A stretch of 64,000 bases of DNA from Arthrinium phaeospermum (lineage: Eukaryota; Ascomycota; Sordariomycetes; Amphisphaeriales; Apiosporaceae), in contig QYRS01000003.1 of NCBI GenBank assembly GCA_006503535.1, forward strand, positions 1,922,001 through 1,986,000. The letters are read 5' to 3'. Positions 1 to 10,234 of this stretch are shown here, piece by piece (the stretch's first letter is position 1; each line of letters begins with the position of its first letter). A program made the translations under genes and the position numbers. The notes beneath the pieces are model-generated. The model did not search any database. It saw only the letters and a list, made by a program, of their open reading frames with translations, and was not told the DNA's origin.

Positions 1-3000
1 TCGGCAATGGCCCCGCACGCCGCCAGGGCAGTCCAGACGCCGTCCCGCTTTGTAACCTCGTCGCGCTGCAAGGCCAGGCCGTCGAGCATCTTGAGGCGCG
101 GGCACGACTGCGTAATGGCCAGCTCGTGGAGGCGGCGGCGCTTCTTGGTGCCCATATCCAAGCGGGCCGCGTAGGTGGCGTCGCGCTCGCGGCTGGCGTC
201 GGGCAGGGTGAAGGGGTCGGGCAGCAGCTGCTCGGCGTTGTTATGCTGCTCGTTGTTCTCCGTCGACACGAGCGACGAGTGGCTGTGGTGGGGCGGGTAG
301 AAGCCCAGCGTGGCCGCGTTGTCGCGCAGGTCCAGCTTGCTGAGATGAGGGAACTCGGCCAGAATGCCGGCGGCGGCCTTGTTGACGTCGGCCAGGCGGT
401 TGCCCGCCACGAGCAGCTTCTTGAGGCGGGGGATGTAGCGCAGGGCGGCGAGGTCTCCGATTGCGTTGAAGTTGAGGTTCAGCGTGCGGAGGTTGGGCAT
501 CAGCTGACCAAGGTTCGGGGACAGCGACTCGAGGCCGCAGTTGGCCAACTCAAGCAGCTGCAGGTTGAGAAAGTCGACCCGAGGGTCGAAGGTTGTCAGC
601 AGGTTGCCTGACAAGAAAAGCTTGCGGACCTCGTATATCTGGGTCAGGAAGGCCATGTCGAGGGCCGTTTCCCCCTTTTGCTCACGCAGAGACAGGCTGT
701 CTAGGCGTCGGGCACGGGTGAATCCCGACAATTTCGTGAGACGATTGCGGTCGGCATGGACCATACGAATGCCAGGGAACCCCGCCATGTCGAGTGACTC
801 CATTAGGTTGTCCGAAAGCTTCAGGTACTTCAGACCAGTCGTGACCTGGCCCTCGGTTGCAGCAAACGACTCGAGGCGGTTGTTGTCAAGGTTCAACGTA
901 GATAGGGAAGGCAGCTGGTCCAAGTTTCTAACTGAACGGATTTGGTTGCCTTGCAAGTCGAGTTCGGTCAGGCGGTCCATCCTGGCACCGTCCATGTTGA
1001 CGTCCTCAATCAAGTTGCCGCGGACCCGGAGGACCTGCAAACTATCGTGGAACTTGATACCCTCCAGGCTAGTGATGTGGTTGTTGTCCGCACGAAGGTT
1101 GCGCAGATGCACCAGGTCCTTGAAGGCATACAGGCTGTCAATCTCGTTGTTGGAGATGTCAATGTATTGCAAGTTCATCAAGTGACCCCAAGCCGTGAGC
1201 CCTGAAAGACAGTTGTTGGCCATCTTCAGATTGCGCACGCTCTGGGGCACCCCGTCAAGATAAGAGATCGAGTTGTCCGAGGCGTCAAGAGATACGACTT
1301 GACCACAGAAGTCGTCCAGCTTGTGTAGACTTTGCAACTGCTTGCTGCTAACATCCAGTTCTCGCATGGAATCCCAGTCAGGCTCGAATGGCTCCACCTC
1401 GGTGATTTTCTCGACCAGCGTTCGAATGGCCTGCGACAGGACCTTCTTCGACTTGTTGCCAGTGACAAGGTAGTCCTCGCCTACCACGTAGCTGACCTCC
1501 AGACCAAGGGATTGGTCCCCGTGGTTCATGGTAAACTCGGACAAAGCGCTAAGAGACAGGTTGCCAACATGCTGAGCGATCACTGGCGTGGCAGACTGCC
1601 CAGGATAACGTCTCGCAGGAGGACCGGGCGTGATGATCAAGCTGATACTGCGGTTCTTGTCGTCGTCATCTTCGGAGATGACCAAACTGGATTCGCCGAG
1701 GATGCTGAGTTGTTTTTGCTCCGACGCATCATGCTCCGTAAGAAGAGTCTCTTCGTCTTGTTCGTCAATGCGAGAAATCGGGCGGGGGAAAAAGGGCTGC
1801 GCCTTCACCGAGATATTTCTCGCGTTCCGGGACCGACTTCTGGATCTTGATGAAGTAGATCGCGTAGTCACTGTAGGTCCAGGATTGGGATGGCGACCGC
1901 GCCTCATGGAATCTGCAGCAACACTTCCGATAGATCTATCCACGGTGCTGAAGCTATCTTCCGTGCTGCTACCATCAGTTCCGTGCTGCGGCAGATGATC
2001 CTGGATGATGGATGCAATCGGGGAGGAAAACGTAATTGTGAGATTCTTCCGTCGAGCAGGGGAGTTGGCGATTCTATCCTCAAGGAGTGTTATTTCGTGC
2101 TCAACATCTTCCGTGTCGACAGCTTCTTCCGTCACAACCGTCTTCATTTTGGAGAAGGTTTCCGTCTTATGGCCAATCATGTTCTCCACTTCCAAGCTTC
2201 CCCGGGTCTTGGTTGACGTCTTTCCGCATGACGGAGGGGGAACGAAGTCTTCCCTAACGAATTCGTTCAAGTCCTCGAGCGGTGCCGTCTTGAGCTTCAA
2301 GTTGAGCTTCTCTCTCGTCTCGTCCACCGAAAGGTCAGGGATGCTAGCAAAGGGGTCGTCCTCGCTATCCTCCGATGGGTTGAAGTTGGGTACACGCTCC
2401 TGAGGTCGACGTGTCTTCACCTTCGTCCAGACATTCTTCTCCTTATCCAAAACCATATTGCCAACCTGATCACCAATCAGCTGGCTCACCACGTCCGGTG
2501 CGATCAGCCTTCTCGAATCCGAGCCTCTAGAAGACCCGGTTCGCGCAGAACGACCCGAGGAATTGAAGGAGGAGCGGCTGTCATGTGAAGGGTAGTCACT
2601 GCTCGCGCCGTTCATGGGAGCCTCGGGATTGCGCGAGAACCGGACGTTAGGCGGCATATCGCTAATGATGTTCTCGTGACCGAGACTGCTTTGGCGCGAT
2701 TCATTCGAGCGGAGGCTGCGCTGGATCTCTTCTTTGATCCGCTTGTCTTGTTCAAGGGCTTCCTTTGCCAGCCCTACAGACCGCAACGAGTAAGTGGCGA
2801 GATCTCCCATGTCGCTTCTTTCTTCGTATTGACGGAGCTTGTCCATCAGCTCGGGATCATCCTGCCGGATGGCTATGCGAGAGACTTCGGGGCGACCCTC
2901 TCGGCTTGGCGGCCTGGAGAATGGCTCCTTGGTCGAGTCTTCAAACGACGACTCATCGGTACCCGTAAGCATCGACTCCCGTTGCTGTGCACTTTCGGAC

Positions 3001-5471
3001 TCGGATTCCTCCACGCTCGCGAGTCCAGTATGCGGTCGCGCTCTGCTACGGATCATGGCCATGATCTTCTCAGCCTCGTTCAAGAAATCTTGAGTTTTCA
3101 TAGAGGTCTTTCGGGAGCCGTCGGCAGCCGAGTCGGAGTCTTGGATGGAAATTTCAGACTCGTCCATCGGGCCATCGACCGTCCCGTACGGTATATCCGC
3201 CAGGGGCTCTCTATCGCGCTGTATCGAAGACCTTTGACTGGGTGTGGGGGTGCGAGGCCGCTCGGCTTGCTGCGCCATTAGGAGCGCAGGGTTGATTGGA
3301 CGCAAGCCATCCGACCAAGAGCCATGTTGCCTATCTGCTATGACACGCTGCATGGTATTGTGAGAAGCCTGCACCGGTACTACGGCGTCGTTGTGCTCGT
3401 TCAAGCCGTAGGCAACATCAGACTTGTGCAATGTTCTCCGTCTCTTTGGAGTGGGATCTTTTGAAGGCGAGGTTCGCGGCCGTTTGCTTTCCGAGCCGTC
3501 CCGTTTTGGGGTCATCATATTGTTCGCGCCCTGGGCCTGCATCGGCATATCTGTCCGGAGAGCCAGCTTCCCATATTTCGAGCTTTCTGTCGTGGTACTG
3601 GACTTGTTTCGCCGGCGGCCCACCATCAAGGAGTCGGCTTCCGATACAGTGGAGTGTTGGCTCAGGTCAAATTTTATTGGGCGGCTCGGAGGGAGTGGGC
3701 TGCTCTCGGGGGCGACGTTCTCCTTGTCAGTCATCGTCGAATATTCCGGGGAAACCAAAGAGAGCTCTTCCGCAAAGGAATAGCCGTCAAGGGCGCCTGA
3801 GCCGAACCGATTGAGCCTCTCATAAGTCTCTAGCCATGGCTTTCTTTCAGCTGTTTGCGGCCTCCGGGGACTGGAAGTAGGCGCAAATCCTCTATTGAGC
3901 CCGGACTTGGAAGGGGATGCACCAGGCGATGCAATCACTGATTCTTCCATCGAACGGGATGGACTCTCGGTCATGGGATCCTCAAACTGGCTGATTCGCC
4001 GTAGAAGAGTTTGATTTGTGAAGGTATCATACGGCCCGAAGAGTTTCAAGGGACTGCCGCTAGTGGGTTGACGTGGAGCCTGCTTTTCCGGACTTGGCTT
4101 CGGAGGAGGCGGCATCTCGGTGCTTTTGGACGAAAAAGATTGTTGCTTCTCTTCAGCTGACGAAAACCGATCTGTACGCACAGTCGGGAACTGTTTCGGG
4201 GTGCTTGCCTGCAAAGAGGACTCTGGAAGCATTTCAGATGTATCTGTATGGACCGGCGGGCTCAATGGTCGGTTCTTGAATGAGCCCTCGACCGAGCGTC
4301 CCCCTCTCCGAGTATTGAGATAGCCGCCCTTCTTCGCGTACTCCCTAGAGCTGTCTGCACTCCGAGCAGCATTAGATCCTTTATCGGATTGTTGGTCCAT
4401 CTGACTGCTCGGGTCCGAGTCGAGAATCAGTTGGTTTCGGCGCAGCTTCTGGAGGCGTTTCTTGAGCTGGTTGGAAGATAGCTCCATCGGCGCAAAGCTA
4501 ACTCGACCGTCCTCGTTTTTCCGAGGCGAGAGTAAGATAGGGCTGAAACTCTCGTTGCGGCCGTCACTCTTGCCTCCAGCGCTCTTCGCGCTCACTTTGC
4601 GCGACGCGTCTAGGTGGCTTGCAGGGCTCGGCGGTGTGGTTGAAATGTCACCGGAATTTGGGGTTTGATTTTGGGCGTTTTCCTCCTTCTTGGATTTGTC
4701 CGCGCGACCGGCTGCTTTGTTGAAGTTGTCGATATTCATTGCGAACGTGATGCTCTTCTTTTTCAGCTCAGCCTGAGGTTCCGCGCTGTCGTCCTGCAAA
4801 TCTTGTAGAGAATCTTCCAACGGACGGTGTTGTTCTTGTTGCTGGCGGCGTCGTATGTAAGGCGGCGGGCTCGAAGGGAGGGTTGTGTCGTTCATTGCAT
4901 AGCCCTCACCCTGTTCCTCGGACCTGTCCTCATCTGGCTGGTCATCGGAAGGTGGGCGAAAGATGTTTTCCAAGCCGTTAGCGGCGGAGCTGAACAAGTC
5001 CTTGGTTTCGCCATAGGACATTTCGCCATGCAACAACCGCCTCCTCCACTCGGGTATCGAGTCCGTGTCTTTGGTGGGAGACGCGCTTTGCGCCTTGTGT
5101 ACCGTGTTGTTGTTGCTGTTGTGCACTACTGAAGCAGCAGTGGATTCGGAAGCAGAGCGGCTCAATTGGCGGCCTCGCTGACTGCTGGTCTTTGAGATCT
5201 GTGCTAGGCCGGCGAGCCCCCGTTGTGACGATCGGATGTTTACGTCGTTCTGGCTTCTTTCGGCGAGCACATTTAAACTACTATCATAGGTTGTGGGCTG
5301 CGACTTTCTAGAGAGGATGCTGAGGTGCGGTAATCGGTTTGTTGGGTCCCGCGTGCTGGCTTGCCTCGAGTTGGGCTGTGAGGGAAAAGGCGATAGTTGA
5401 GCTTGCGAATTGTCGGACCTGGGTTCGGAGACCCAGTCCTCTGATAAGGAATCGAGCCAAGCGTGAGACAT
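1..5471 (-). CDS. cdc11: Septation initiation network scaffold, Cdc11/Nud1-like LRR protein (3' end cut by window edge)
   Basis: One uninterrupted reading frame runs from an ATG at 5471 off the left edge, giving at least 1823 residues with no intron. The first 1350 or so residues are low-complexity, Ser/Pro/charged and probably disordered. A conserved block, NMVLDKEKNVWTKV (about residues 1004-1017), is typical of fungal Cdc11/Nud1 proteins. From about residue 1365 to the end there is a row of leucine-rich repeats, for example LQYIDISNNEI and LTELDLQGNQI. The last visible residues read like the capping end of the LRR domain, so probably only a short tail is missing. In yeasts these proteins sit on the spindle pole body and recruit mitotic exit/septation kinases such as Sid2-Mob1 or Dbf2-Mob1; this role is inferred from family. 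The gene is divergent from its neighbour at 6803. Confidence 0.87.
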   Translation of the reverse strand, partial: MSHAWLDSLSEDWVSEPRSDNSQAQLSPFPSQPNSRQASTRDPTNRLPHLSILSRKSQPTTYDSSLNVLAERSQNDVNIRSSQRGLAGLAQISKTSSQRGRQLSRSASESTAASVVHNSNNNTVHKAQSASPTKDTDSIPEWRRRLLHGEMSYGETKDLFSSAANGLENIFRPPSDDQPDEDRSEEQGEGYAMNDTTLPSSPPPYIRRRQQQEQHRPLEDSLQDLQDDSAEPQAELKKKSITFAMNIDNFNKAAGRADKSKKEENAQNQTPNSGDISTTPPSPASHLDASRKVSAKSAGGKSDGRNESFSPILLSPRKNEDGRVSFAPMELSSNQLKKRLQKLRRNQLILDSDPSSQMDQQSDKGSNAARSADSSREYAKKGGYLNTRRGGRSVEGSFKNRPLSPPVHTDTSEMLPESSLQASTPKQFPTVRTDRFSSAEEKQQSFSSKSTEMPPPPKPSPEKQAPRQPTSGSPLKLFGPYDTFTNQTLLRRISQFEDPMTESPSRSMEESVIASPGASPSKSGLNRGFAPTSSPRRPQTAERKPWLETYERLNRFGSGALDGYSFAEELSLVSPEYSTMTDKENVAPESSPLPPSRPIKFDLSQHSTVSEADSLMVGRRRNKSSTTTESSKYGKLALRTDMPMQAQGANNMMTPKRDGSESKRPRTSPSKDPTPKRRRTLHKSDVAYGLNEHNDAVVPVQASHNTMQRVIADRQHGSWSDGLRPINPALLMAQQAERPRTPTPSQRSSIQRDREPLADIPYGTVDGPMDESEISIQDSDSAADGSRKTSMKTQDFLNEAEKIMAMIRSRARPHTGLASVEESESESAQQRESMLTGTDESSFEDSTKEPFSRPPSREGRPEVSRIAIRQDDPELMDKLRQYEERSDMGDLATYSLRSVGLAKEALEQDKRIKEEIQRSLRSNESRQSSLGHENIISDMPPNVRFSRNPEAPMNGASSDYPSHDSRSSFNSSGRSARTGSSRGSDSRRLIAPDVVSQLIGDQVGNMVLDKEKNVWTKVKTRRPQERVPNFNPSEDSEDDPFASIPDLSVDETREKLNLKLKTAPLEDLNEFVREDFVPPPSCGKTSTKTRGSLEVENMIGHKTETFSKMKTVVTEEAVDTEDVEHEITLLEDRIANSPARRKNLTITFSSPIASIIQDHLPQHGTDGSSTEDSFSTVDRSIGSVAADSMRRGRHPNPGPTVTTRSTSSRSRSRSRNARNISVKAQPFFPRPISRIDEQDEETLLTEHDASEQKQLSILGESSLVISEDDDDKNRSISLIITPGPPARRYPGQSATPVIAQHVGNLSLSALSEFTMNHGDQSLGLEVSYVVGEDYLVTGNKSKKVLSQAIRTLVEKITEVEPFEPDWDSMRELDVSSKQLQSLHKLDDFCGQVVSLDASDNSISYLDGVPQSVRNLKMANNCLSGLTAWGHLMNLQYIDISNNEIDSLYAFKDLVHLRNLRADNNHITSLEGIKFHDSLQVLRVRGNLIEDVNMDGARMDRLTELDLQGNQIRSVRNLDQLPSLSTLNLDNNRLESFAATEGQVTTGLKYLKLSDNLMESLDMAGFPGIRMVHADRNRLTKLSGFTRARRLDSLSLREQKGETALDMAFLTQIYEVRKLFLSGNLLTTFDPRVDFLNLQLLELANCGLESLSPNLGQLMPNLRTLNLNFNAIGDLAALRYIPRLKKLLVAGNRLADVNKAAAGILAEFPHLSKLDLRDNAATLGFYPPHHSHSSLVSTENNEQHNNAEQLLPDPFTLPDASRERDATYAARLDMGTKKRRRLHELAITQSCPRLKMLDGLALQRDEVTKRDGVWTALAACGAIA

Positions 5472-6802
5472 TGCGAATAACCCAAACTCGGAAAGAGGAA
5501 ATACAGGTTGCGCCTTAGGCGTTCAGCATGTCCCCATACAGAGCGAGTAATCAGGACGAATAAATGTTGCAGCAGAGTGTTTGCGACCGCGGGTCTGGTC
5601 CTAGGTTGGGGGAGGGGAATTGGCGATGGATGGGCTGTTGTTTATGGCGGCACGCGTTGGTGGGTAATGGAAATTGCTCGGTAAATACGTATATAATGGG
5701 TTCACTAAAGAATTCGGGTTCGAAGCAGGCGGCAAATATAATTAAGCGACGAGATAGGTTGAGGCCTCTCCATACGAAGTCAATTCAAGTTCAAGATGCT
5801 GGAGCTTGGAGGAGAGGGTAGGGTAGCAGTATTAATTGAATGATGTGATGCGGCTCTTCCTGTCGCATTCCCACAAGATAAAGCAAAGGCACCCAGACGC
5901 GATTTGAGAATTGACCATGTTGCGACCCAATCAACAACCGGTTGCCGATCTGGACTGATCTTTGCGTGCCGGTTGCTAGAGCGACGAGGCTAGAGAGCGA
6001 ACCAAAGCGTGCTTTTTCCTCCGACACGGGCTGTTAAAGCCTGCCAGGTACTCCATATTTGGATGTAACATGTATAGAGGGGAGGGGTGTACTTTTACTC
6101 AACTGGAAAGTAGGCCGCATCTGACATCACCGGACGAGTTCCTTATCTTCATGTCTCTCCATTCTGGAGTTGCCGCCAGAAACGAAGCAGCCTGCCACCC
6201 GTCCCGTTCTCTTTTAGTTTACCTTTGGACAGTAGTGCTTTCTCAACACAAAGACAATTCAACGCTTTGACAATTAGGTGCCTAGAGCTACCTAGTAGTA
6301 GGTAGTTCACCTATATTGTCGCTTATTGAACCTGTAAGAATTGAATAATCCCGTGGAGATACATGTACTTAGTTATAGAAACAAACCATCACTAAATGTG
6401 TACCTGCATTACTTATAGTCAAGCAAAGATTAGTGATTATTGGAGATTTGATGGATGTTCTGGAGGGATGAGGGGCGATTGATCTGCGCTAGTCTGCAAC
6501 AGGATCCAACCACTTTACGCGAGGGCGCGTGCTCCGACGTTGGGACCGCGTTCTCTGGTCAACCCAAAATGCCGTCCACCAGTGGAGCACTTGCTTTGAC
6601 ATCAAAACCATTTGACATGGGCCAAAGTTGATACAGCCTCTAAACCCCCGCCCGTTTCTCTCTTCAGTCCAACAGTGCCGCAACAGTGTTGAGTGGTTTG
6701 GCTGAGCATGGAGGTGTTCCAACTCTTTTCTGTGTGACCTTCCCCGAGCTTCAAACAGTACTGTCGGAAAAAGAGCAAAGAGTTGGGGGGGAAAACATCA
6801 AC
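5472..6802. other. Divergent intergenic region
   Basis: It separates the divergent starts of the Cdc11-like gene and the 6803 gene, so it must hold both promoters. Short open frames here have no protein-like composition. I see no RNA gene or repeat. Confidence 0.6.
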
Positions 6803-9800
6803 ATGGACATGGATTGGTGGGAGCAAGCCCAGCCTCGAGAAGAGCCCCTTCATTGTGCTGCTCCTCAAAAGCCTGAAGACATTCTGTATCTGGGATCCGA
6901 TGACGGCCTCGACGATGCCACCAAGGCTGCGAAGCGACGACGATACGAGGAAAAGGGACGGCAATATTTAAGGGGCAGGCCTCTCCGACTGTTTTCGGCA
7001 TCCCTGCGGGGTCCTTTCGAGAGATCCTCTGGCTGGCAGAACCCCTGGCTCCCCAAGAATGGCCCTCTGCCTGCTTCCTCCGTTCGACCAACCATTACCA
7101 AACCCGCTGTCAAGGCCTCCATGCGACGGGATATCTACAAACTCGAAGGCCAGGCGAATTCGACGCCAGAGACTAGGGGATCTATGCGATGTCACTTGCC
7201 CAGTCCCGAGAGCAACCGCGATCTGCAGCTGGTCGACTACGATAACCTCGATCCCGACAAGCGGTCCCGAATACAAAGCTGGGCGAAAAATGTAACCGGT
7301 GCGCCCGAGAAAGACAGTTTTTGGGCCCCAGCCCCAGCCAAATTGCAAACTCTAGACAATGCTACCAACAAGCGACCTGCTGGAAATAACTGGCTCAAAA
7401 GCAAGCTGTCGAAGCGGCCAAAGTCGGACCACCCATCATCAAGTGCGCTGATGACTCCCACCCCCGCCATCCCAACCGAGCCGATTCGGGAGACCAGTTC
7501 GCCGTCATCCGCCATCTCCCAGGAAGCTTCGGGTATGAACCAACAACCCCTACTTCCGGAATTGGATACTATCACCAAACCATCCGGTACTACCCAAGGG
7601 ATGGATCACTCTGTTGAAGAATCATCCCAAGCAATTCCAGAGAGCAACTATCCAGGGTTGGAACAACTTCCGGCTCCGCATTCCTCACCCAAGACTCTGG
7701 ACCCCATGTCTCTGAACCCATCAGACGCAAATGTACTAGACAACCTGCCTGCGAGTAACAATAATATTTCCGATACTTCTAGCGAGCTTTCGTCACTCAG
7801 GAGCTCTGAAGTCACTCCTGCTTGCCCCACGCAACAATCTGAACAAGCCGGCGGTCTACAAGGCATCAACACGGCAGACACGTCTCATGGAACAATTGAA
7901 GAAGCCACTACTAGTGAAGACAGTCACACAGAGGAGGCAGACGTTAATTTCGAAAGCCAAGTGGACCAGAGCTTCCATTACAAGACACGCCCAACCCGAA
8001 AGGACGCTCCACGGCCGAGAACCGCAGAACCTGCAGCAACTGTTGTTCTTTCGCAATTTACCCAGACGGGAACACCAGTATCCGAGAACCATCAAGACTC
8101 TGTAATGTTCAGGGCTCAGCAGACACCGAAAGGCGAAATTAATGGTACCTTAACTCGGAGCGAAAGCTCGATCTCGATCTCCGAAAGGGAATCTCAGTCT
8201 GTTGCGAAGGCCCTCAGTGTGGTTGACAACGAAGACAATGAGGAGCAACAGAAAGTTGAACCACCAAGGCCGCTGGAAATACCCCCGTCAACGGCGACGG
8301 CAAATACAAATGCGGCGCGCAAGATCTCGGCAGAACAGGATCACATGCCAAAGGATAAAGTTGACGAAAGCCATCTTCCTACAGACCAAGACGCCACCAG
8401 CCTAGACCAGCCAAAGTCTATGGCAGCGGTGGGAGATATACCCGAGAGTAAGGCAACGTGCTCCAAAGGATCGTTCTCTAGTACTGTAGTAGATGGAGAC
8501 ACGACTCTCGTTGTTGATGCCATGGACGTCGATGACCAGCAGCACAACGCAAGAGCCTTCCACCCGCCCGAAAGATTAGATGTGGTGAAGTACGCCGAAA
8601 GTGCTCCATTGTTGCCTTCATTGGCTGCGAAAGCCAGCTCACTGGTGGATTCAAAGCAGATATCTGTGGAGAAGCCGGTGTCCACCAGCTCACCGATATC
8701 TTTAGAAGGCGAAAAGCGTGGCATGATAGGCAATGCTTCCCCAAGGCATAATTCTGACGACGAGGAACCAGAAGTACACATTCCATTGTCACAGATGGAA
8801 TGGGGCATCGGAGAGCCAGTACCGAACTCCCCTGGTTGCTCGTTCTCGGCTGCAGTAGCGAGATCCCGGTCTCCTTTGCCTAGTGAAGCAGTTGAGAACG
8901 TGGCCGAGTATTCCGATCAACACATGCTTGGTAACAAACTGCAGCAGGAATTGTTTACAATGCAGGCTGAGCCTGAGCCGACCACTGCAGACAGCATTAT
9001 GCATATCAAAACGGAGCCGGATGAGGATTTTTCCGCCCTCGATACCAGCAATGGCAACATGGCAGACTCGTCAACAGCTGATTTAAACGAGAGCGCAATA
9101 CGGCCCTCTCAACAGAGCCCCTGGGGGATGGTCATTGCTGACGCTCTCTTGGATGTCAAGAACGAGTTCCAATCAGCAAACAGGGGAGCAGCTCAGCCCG
9201 ACCTCATAACATCGCCAAACACAACTTCACAGTTGCCATCGCAACAGCAGAGCCCTTGGGGTGGTGTCGAGGCACAGGCGGCTGTCAGACCTTATGGGTC
9301 GATATCAGTAGCATCACTGCTCAATGCGTCCCCTCAATGGCCACGAAGTCAGCCGAATGATACCCCCGGCAATCTTCTACACGGTCGTGTGTTATCTGCT
9401 TCTCAGCCAGCCGAAACTCCTAACAGCCTCTTGCGAGACAATGTGTCATTTGCTTCTCAGCCTAACGACACTCCGTGTAGCCTTCTGCGAGACGGTGTAT
9501 CGTCTGACGCTTTTGGGACCCCGCAGGCAGCCCAGGCCAGAGAGGAATCGCCTGGACCCGAGTTGTCGGTCAAGTCGTTTGCTAAGTTCAATACACCCTC
9601 GCCGAAGCGCAGGCCTCGAGGCTATAAGCATCCCAGATTGTCGGGCAGTCGTCTGCCAAGCACGCAGGTGCTACTTAATGCAGCGGACAACAATCCGTGG
9701 GGCACTCAAGGGTCACGACCAAAACGTCGCGTCTCGTTTGCCCCTTTGCCCTGCGAAGAGAAGGAAGCTACCAACATGACTTCCCCTCAAGCGCCTCGGC

Positions 9801-10234
9801 CTGCGTCTCCTCCGCCAACAGTAACGCCCGGGGCAGGTGACGATGATACCGATTGTCGATTTCAGAAACATTTTGACGCGATGAAAACCCGCAGTGATCA
9901 TCAGCCCAAAGTAGGCTTTCATGAACGCCTCTTACCAAGCGAGTCCCAGCAGATGCCCATGAGCCCCGAGGTCGGTGCAATGGCAGAAGCATTTCGAGAG
10001 GCAGATACTTTCCGTATTCCGGATTTGCTTGTGCCAATGGCGTCATCCCATGAGGAAGAGGAGGCACTCCCGGTTGATAGCTTCCAGAACGATGGACCGG
10101 CAATTGGCGTCCCGCAATCGCCATGGCGCGAGGAGAGCCAAGGGCTCGATGCAGTTGCTGAAGTAATGCAAAACCTAGACGACTTTCTCAATCCGCAGTG
10201 GGGTGAAGAGGGCGATCTGGGTATGGCACTCTGA
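6803..10234 (+). CDS. Large disordered conserved fungal protein of unknown function
   Basis: A single-exon frame of 1143 residues beginning MDMDWWEQAQ. I chose the ATG at 6803 because the frame upstream of it begins only with a GTG. The N-terminal 110 or so residues look like the conserved part: an acidic patch (ILYLGSDDGLDD), a basic stretch (AAKRRRYEEKGRQYLRG) and then SASLRGPF...GWQNPWLPK. I have seen this kind of segment in ascomycete proteins loosely labelled 'protamine P1', but that label carries no function. The middle is Ser/Thr/Pro/Gln rich and acidic. The C-terminal third has four [S/N]PW[G/R] motifs, three tandem 18-residue repeats (9347-9508) and a KRRVSFAPLP block near residue 973 that fits the RVxF docking consensus for protein phosphatase 1. 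Nuclear localisation is plausible from the basic clusters. Function unknown. Confidence 0.8.
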   Translation: MDMDWWEQAQPREEPLHCAAPQKPEDILYLGSDDGLDDATKAAKRRRYEEKGRQYLRGRPLRLFSASLRGPFERSSGWQNPWLPKNGPLPASSVRPTITKPAVKASMRRDIYKLEGQANSTPETRGSMRCHLPSPESNRDLQLVDYDNLDPDKRSRIQSWAKNVTGAPEKDSFWAPAPAKLQTLDNATNKRPAGNNWLKSKLSKRPKSDHPSSSALMTPTPAIPTEPIRETSSPSSAISQEASGMNQQPLLPELDTITKPSGTTQGMDHSVEESSQAIPESNYPGLEQLPAPHSSPKTLDPMSLNPSDANVLDNLPASNNNISDTSSELSSLRSSEVTPACPTQQSEQAGGLQGINTADTSHGTIEEATTSEDSHTEEADVNFESQVDQSFHYKTRPTRKDAPRPRTAEPAATVVLSQFTQTGTPVSENHQDSVMFRAQQTPKGEINGTLTRSESSISISERESQSVAKALSVVDNEDNEEQQKVEPPRPLEIPPSTATANTNAARKISAEQDHMPKDKVDESHLPTDQDATSLDQPKSMAAVGDIPESKATCSKGSFSSTVVDGDTTLVVDAMDVDDQQHNARAFHPPERLDVVKYAESAPLLPSLAAKASSLVDSKQISVEKPVSTSSPISLEGEKRGMIGNASPRHNSDDEEPEVHIPLSQMEWGIGEPVPNSPGCSFSAAVARSRSPLPSEAVENVAEYSDQHMLGNKLQQELFTMQAEPEPTTADSIMHIKTEPDEDFSALDTSNGNMADSSTADLNESAIRPSQQSPWGMVIADALLDVKNEFQSANRGAAQPDLITSPNTTSQLPSQQQSPWGGVEAQAAVRPYGSISVASLLNASPQWPRSQPNDTPGNLLHGRVLSASQPAETPNSLLRDNVSFASQPNDTPCSLLRDGVSSDAFGTPQAAQAREESPGPELSVKSFAKFNTPSPKRRPRGYKHPRLSGSRLPSTQVLLNAADNNPWGTQGSRPKRRVSFAPLPCEEKEATNMTSPQAPRPASPPPTVTPGAGDDDTDCRFQKHFDAMKTRSDHQPKVGFHERLLPSESQQMPMSPEVGAMAEAFREADTFRIPDLLVPMASSHEEEEALPVDSFQNDGPAIGVPQSPWREESQGLDAVAEVMQNLDDFLNPQWGEEGDLGMAL
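9347..9508 (+). repeat. Three tandem 54-bp coding repeats
   Basis: Three direct copies start at 9347, 9401 and 9455 with an exact 54-base period. They code the 18-residue unit SQPxxTPxxLL(R/H)(D/G)xVx(S/F)x inside the 6803-10234 protein. Copies differ at several codons, mostly keeping Q-P, T-P and LL, so this is an older in-frame duplication. Confidence 0.85.

Noticed and set aside
5700..5725. GGTTCGAAGC, resembling a tRNA T-loop
   Set aside because: Flanking bases cannot form the T-stem and no acceptor or anticodon arm is present. Similar matches near 16144, 18286 and 33790 fail the same test.
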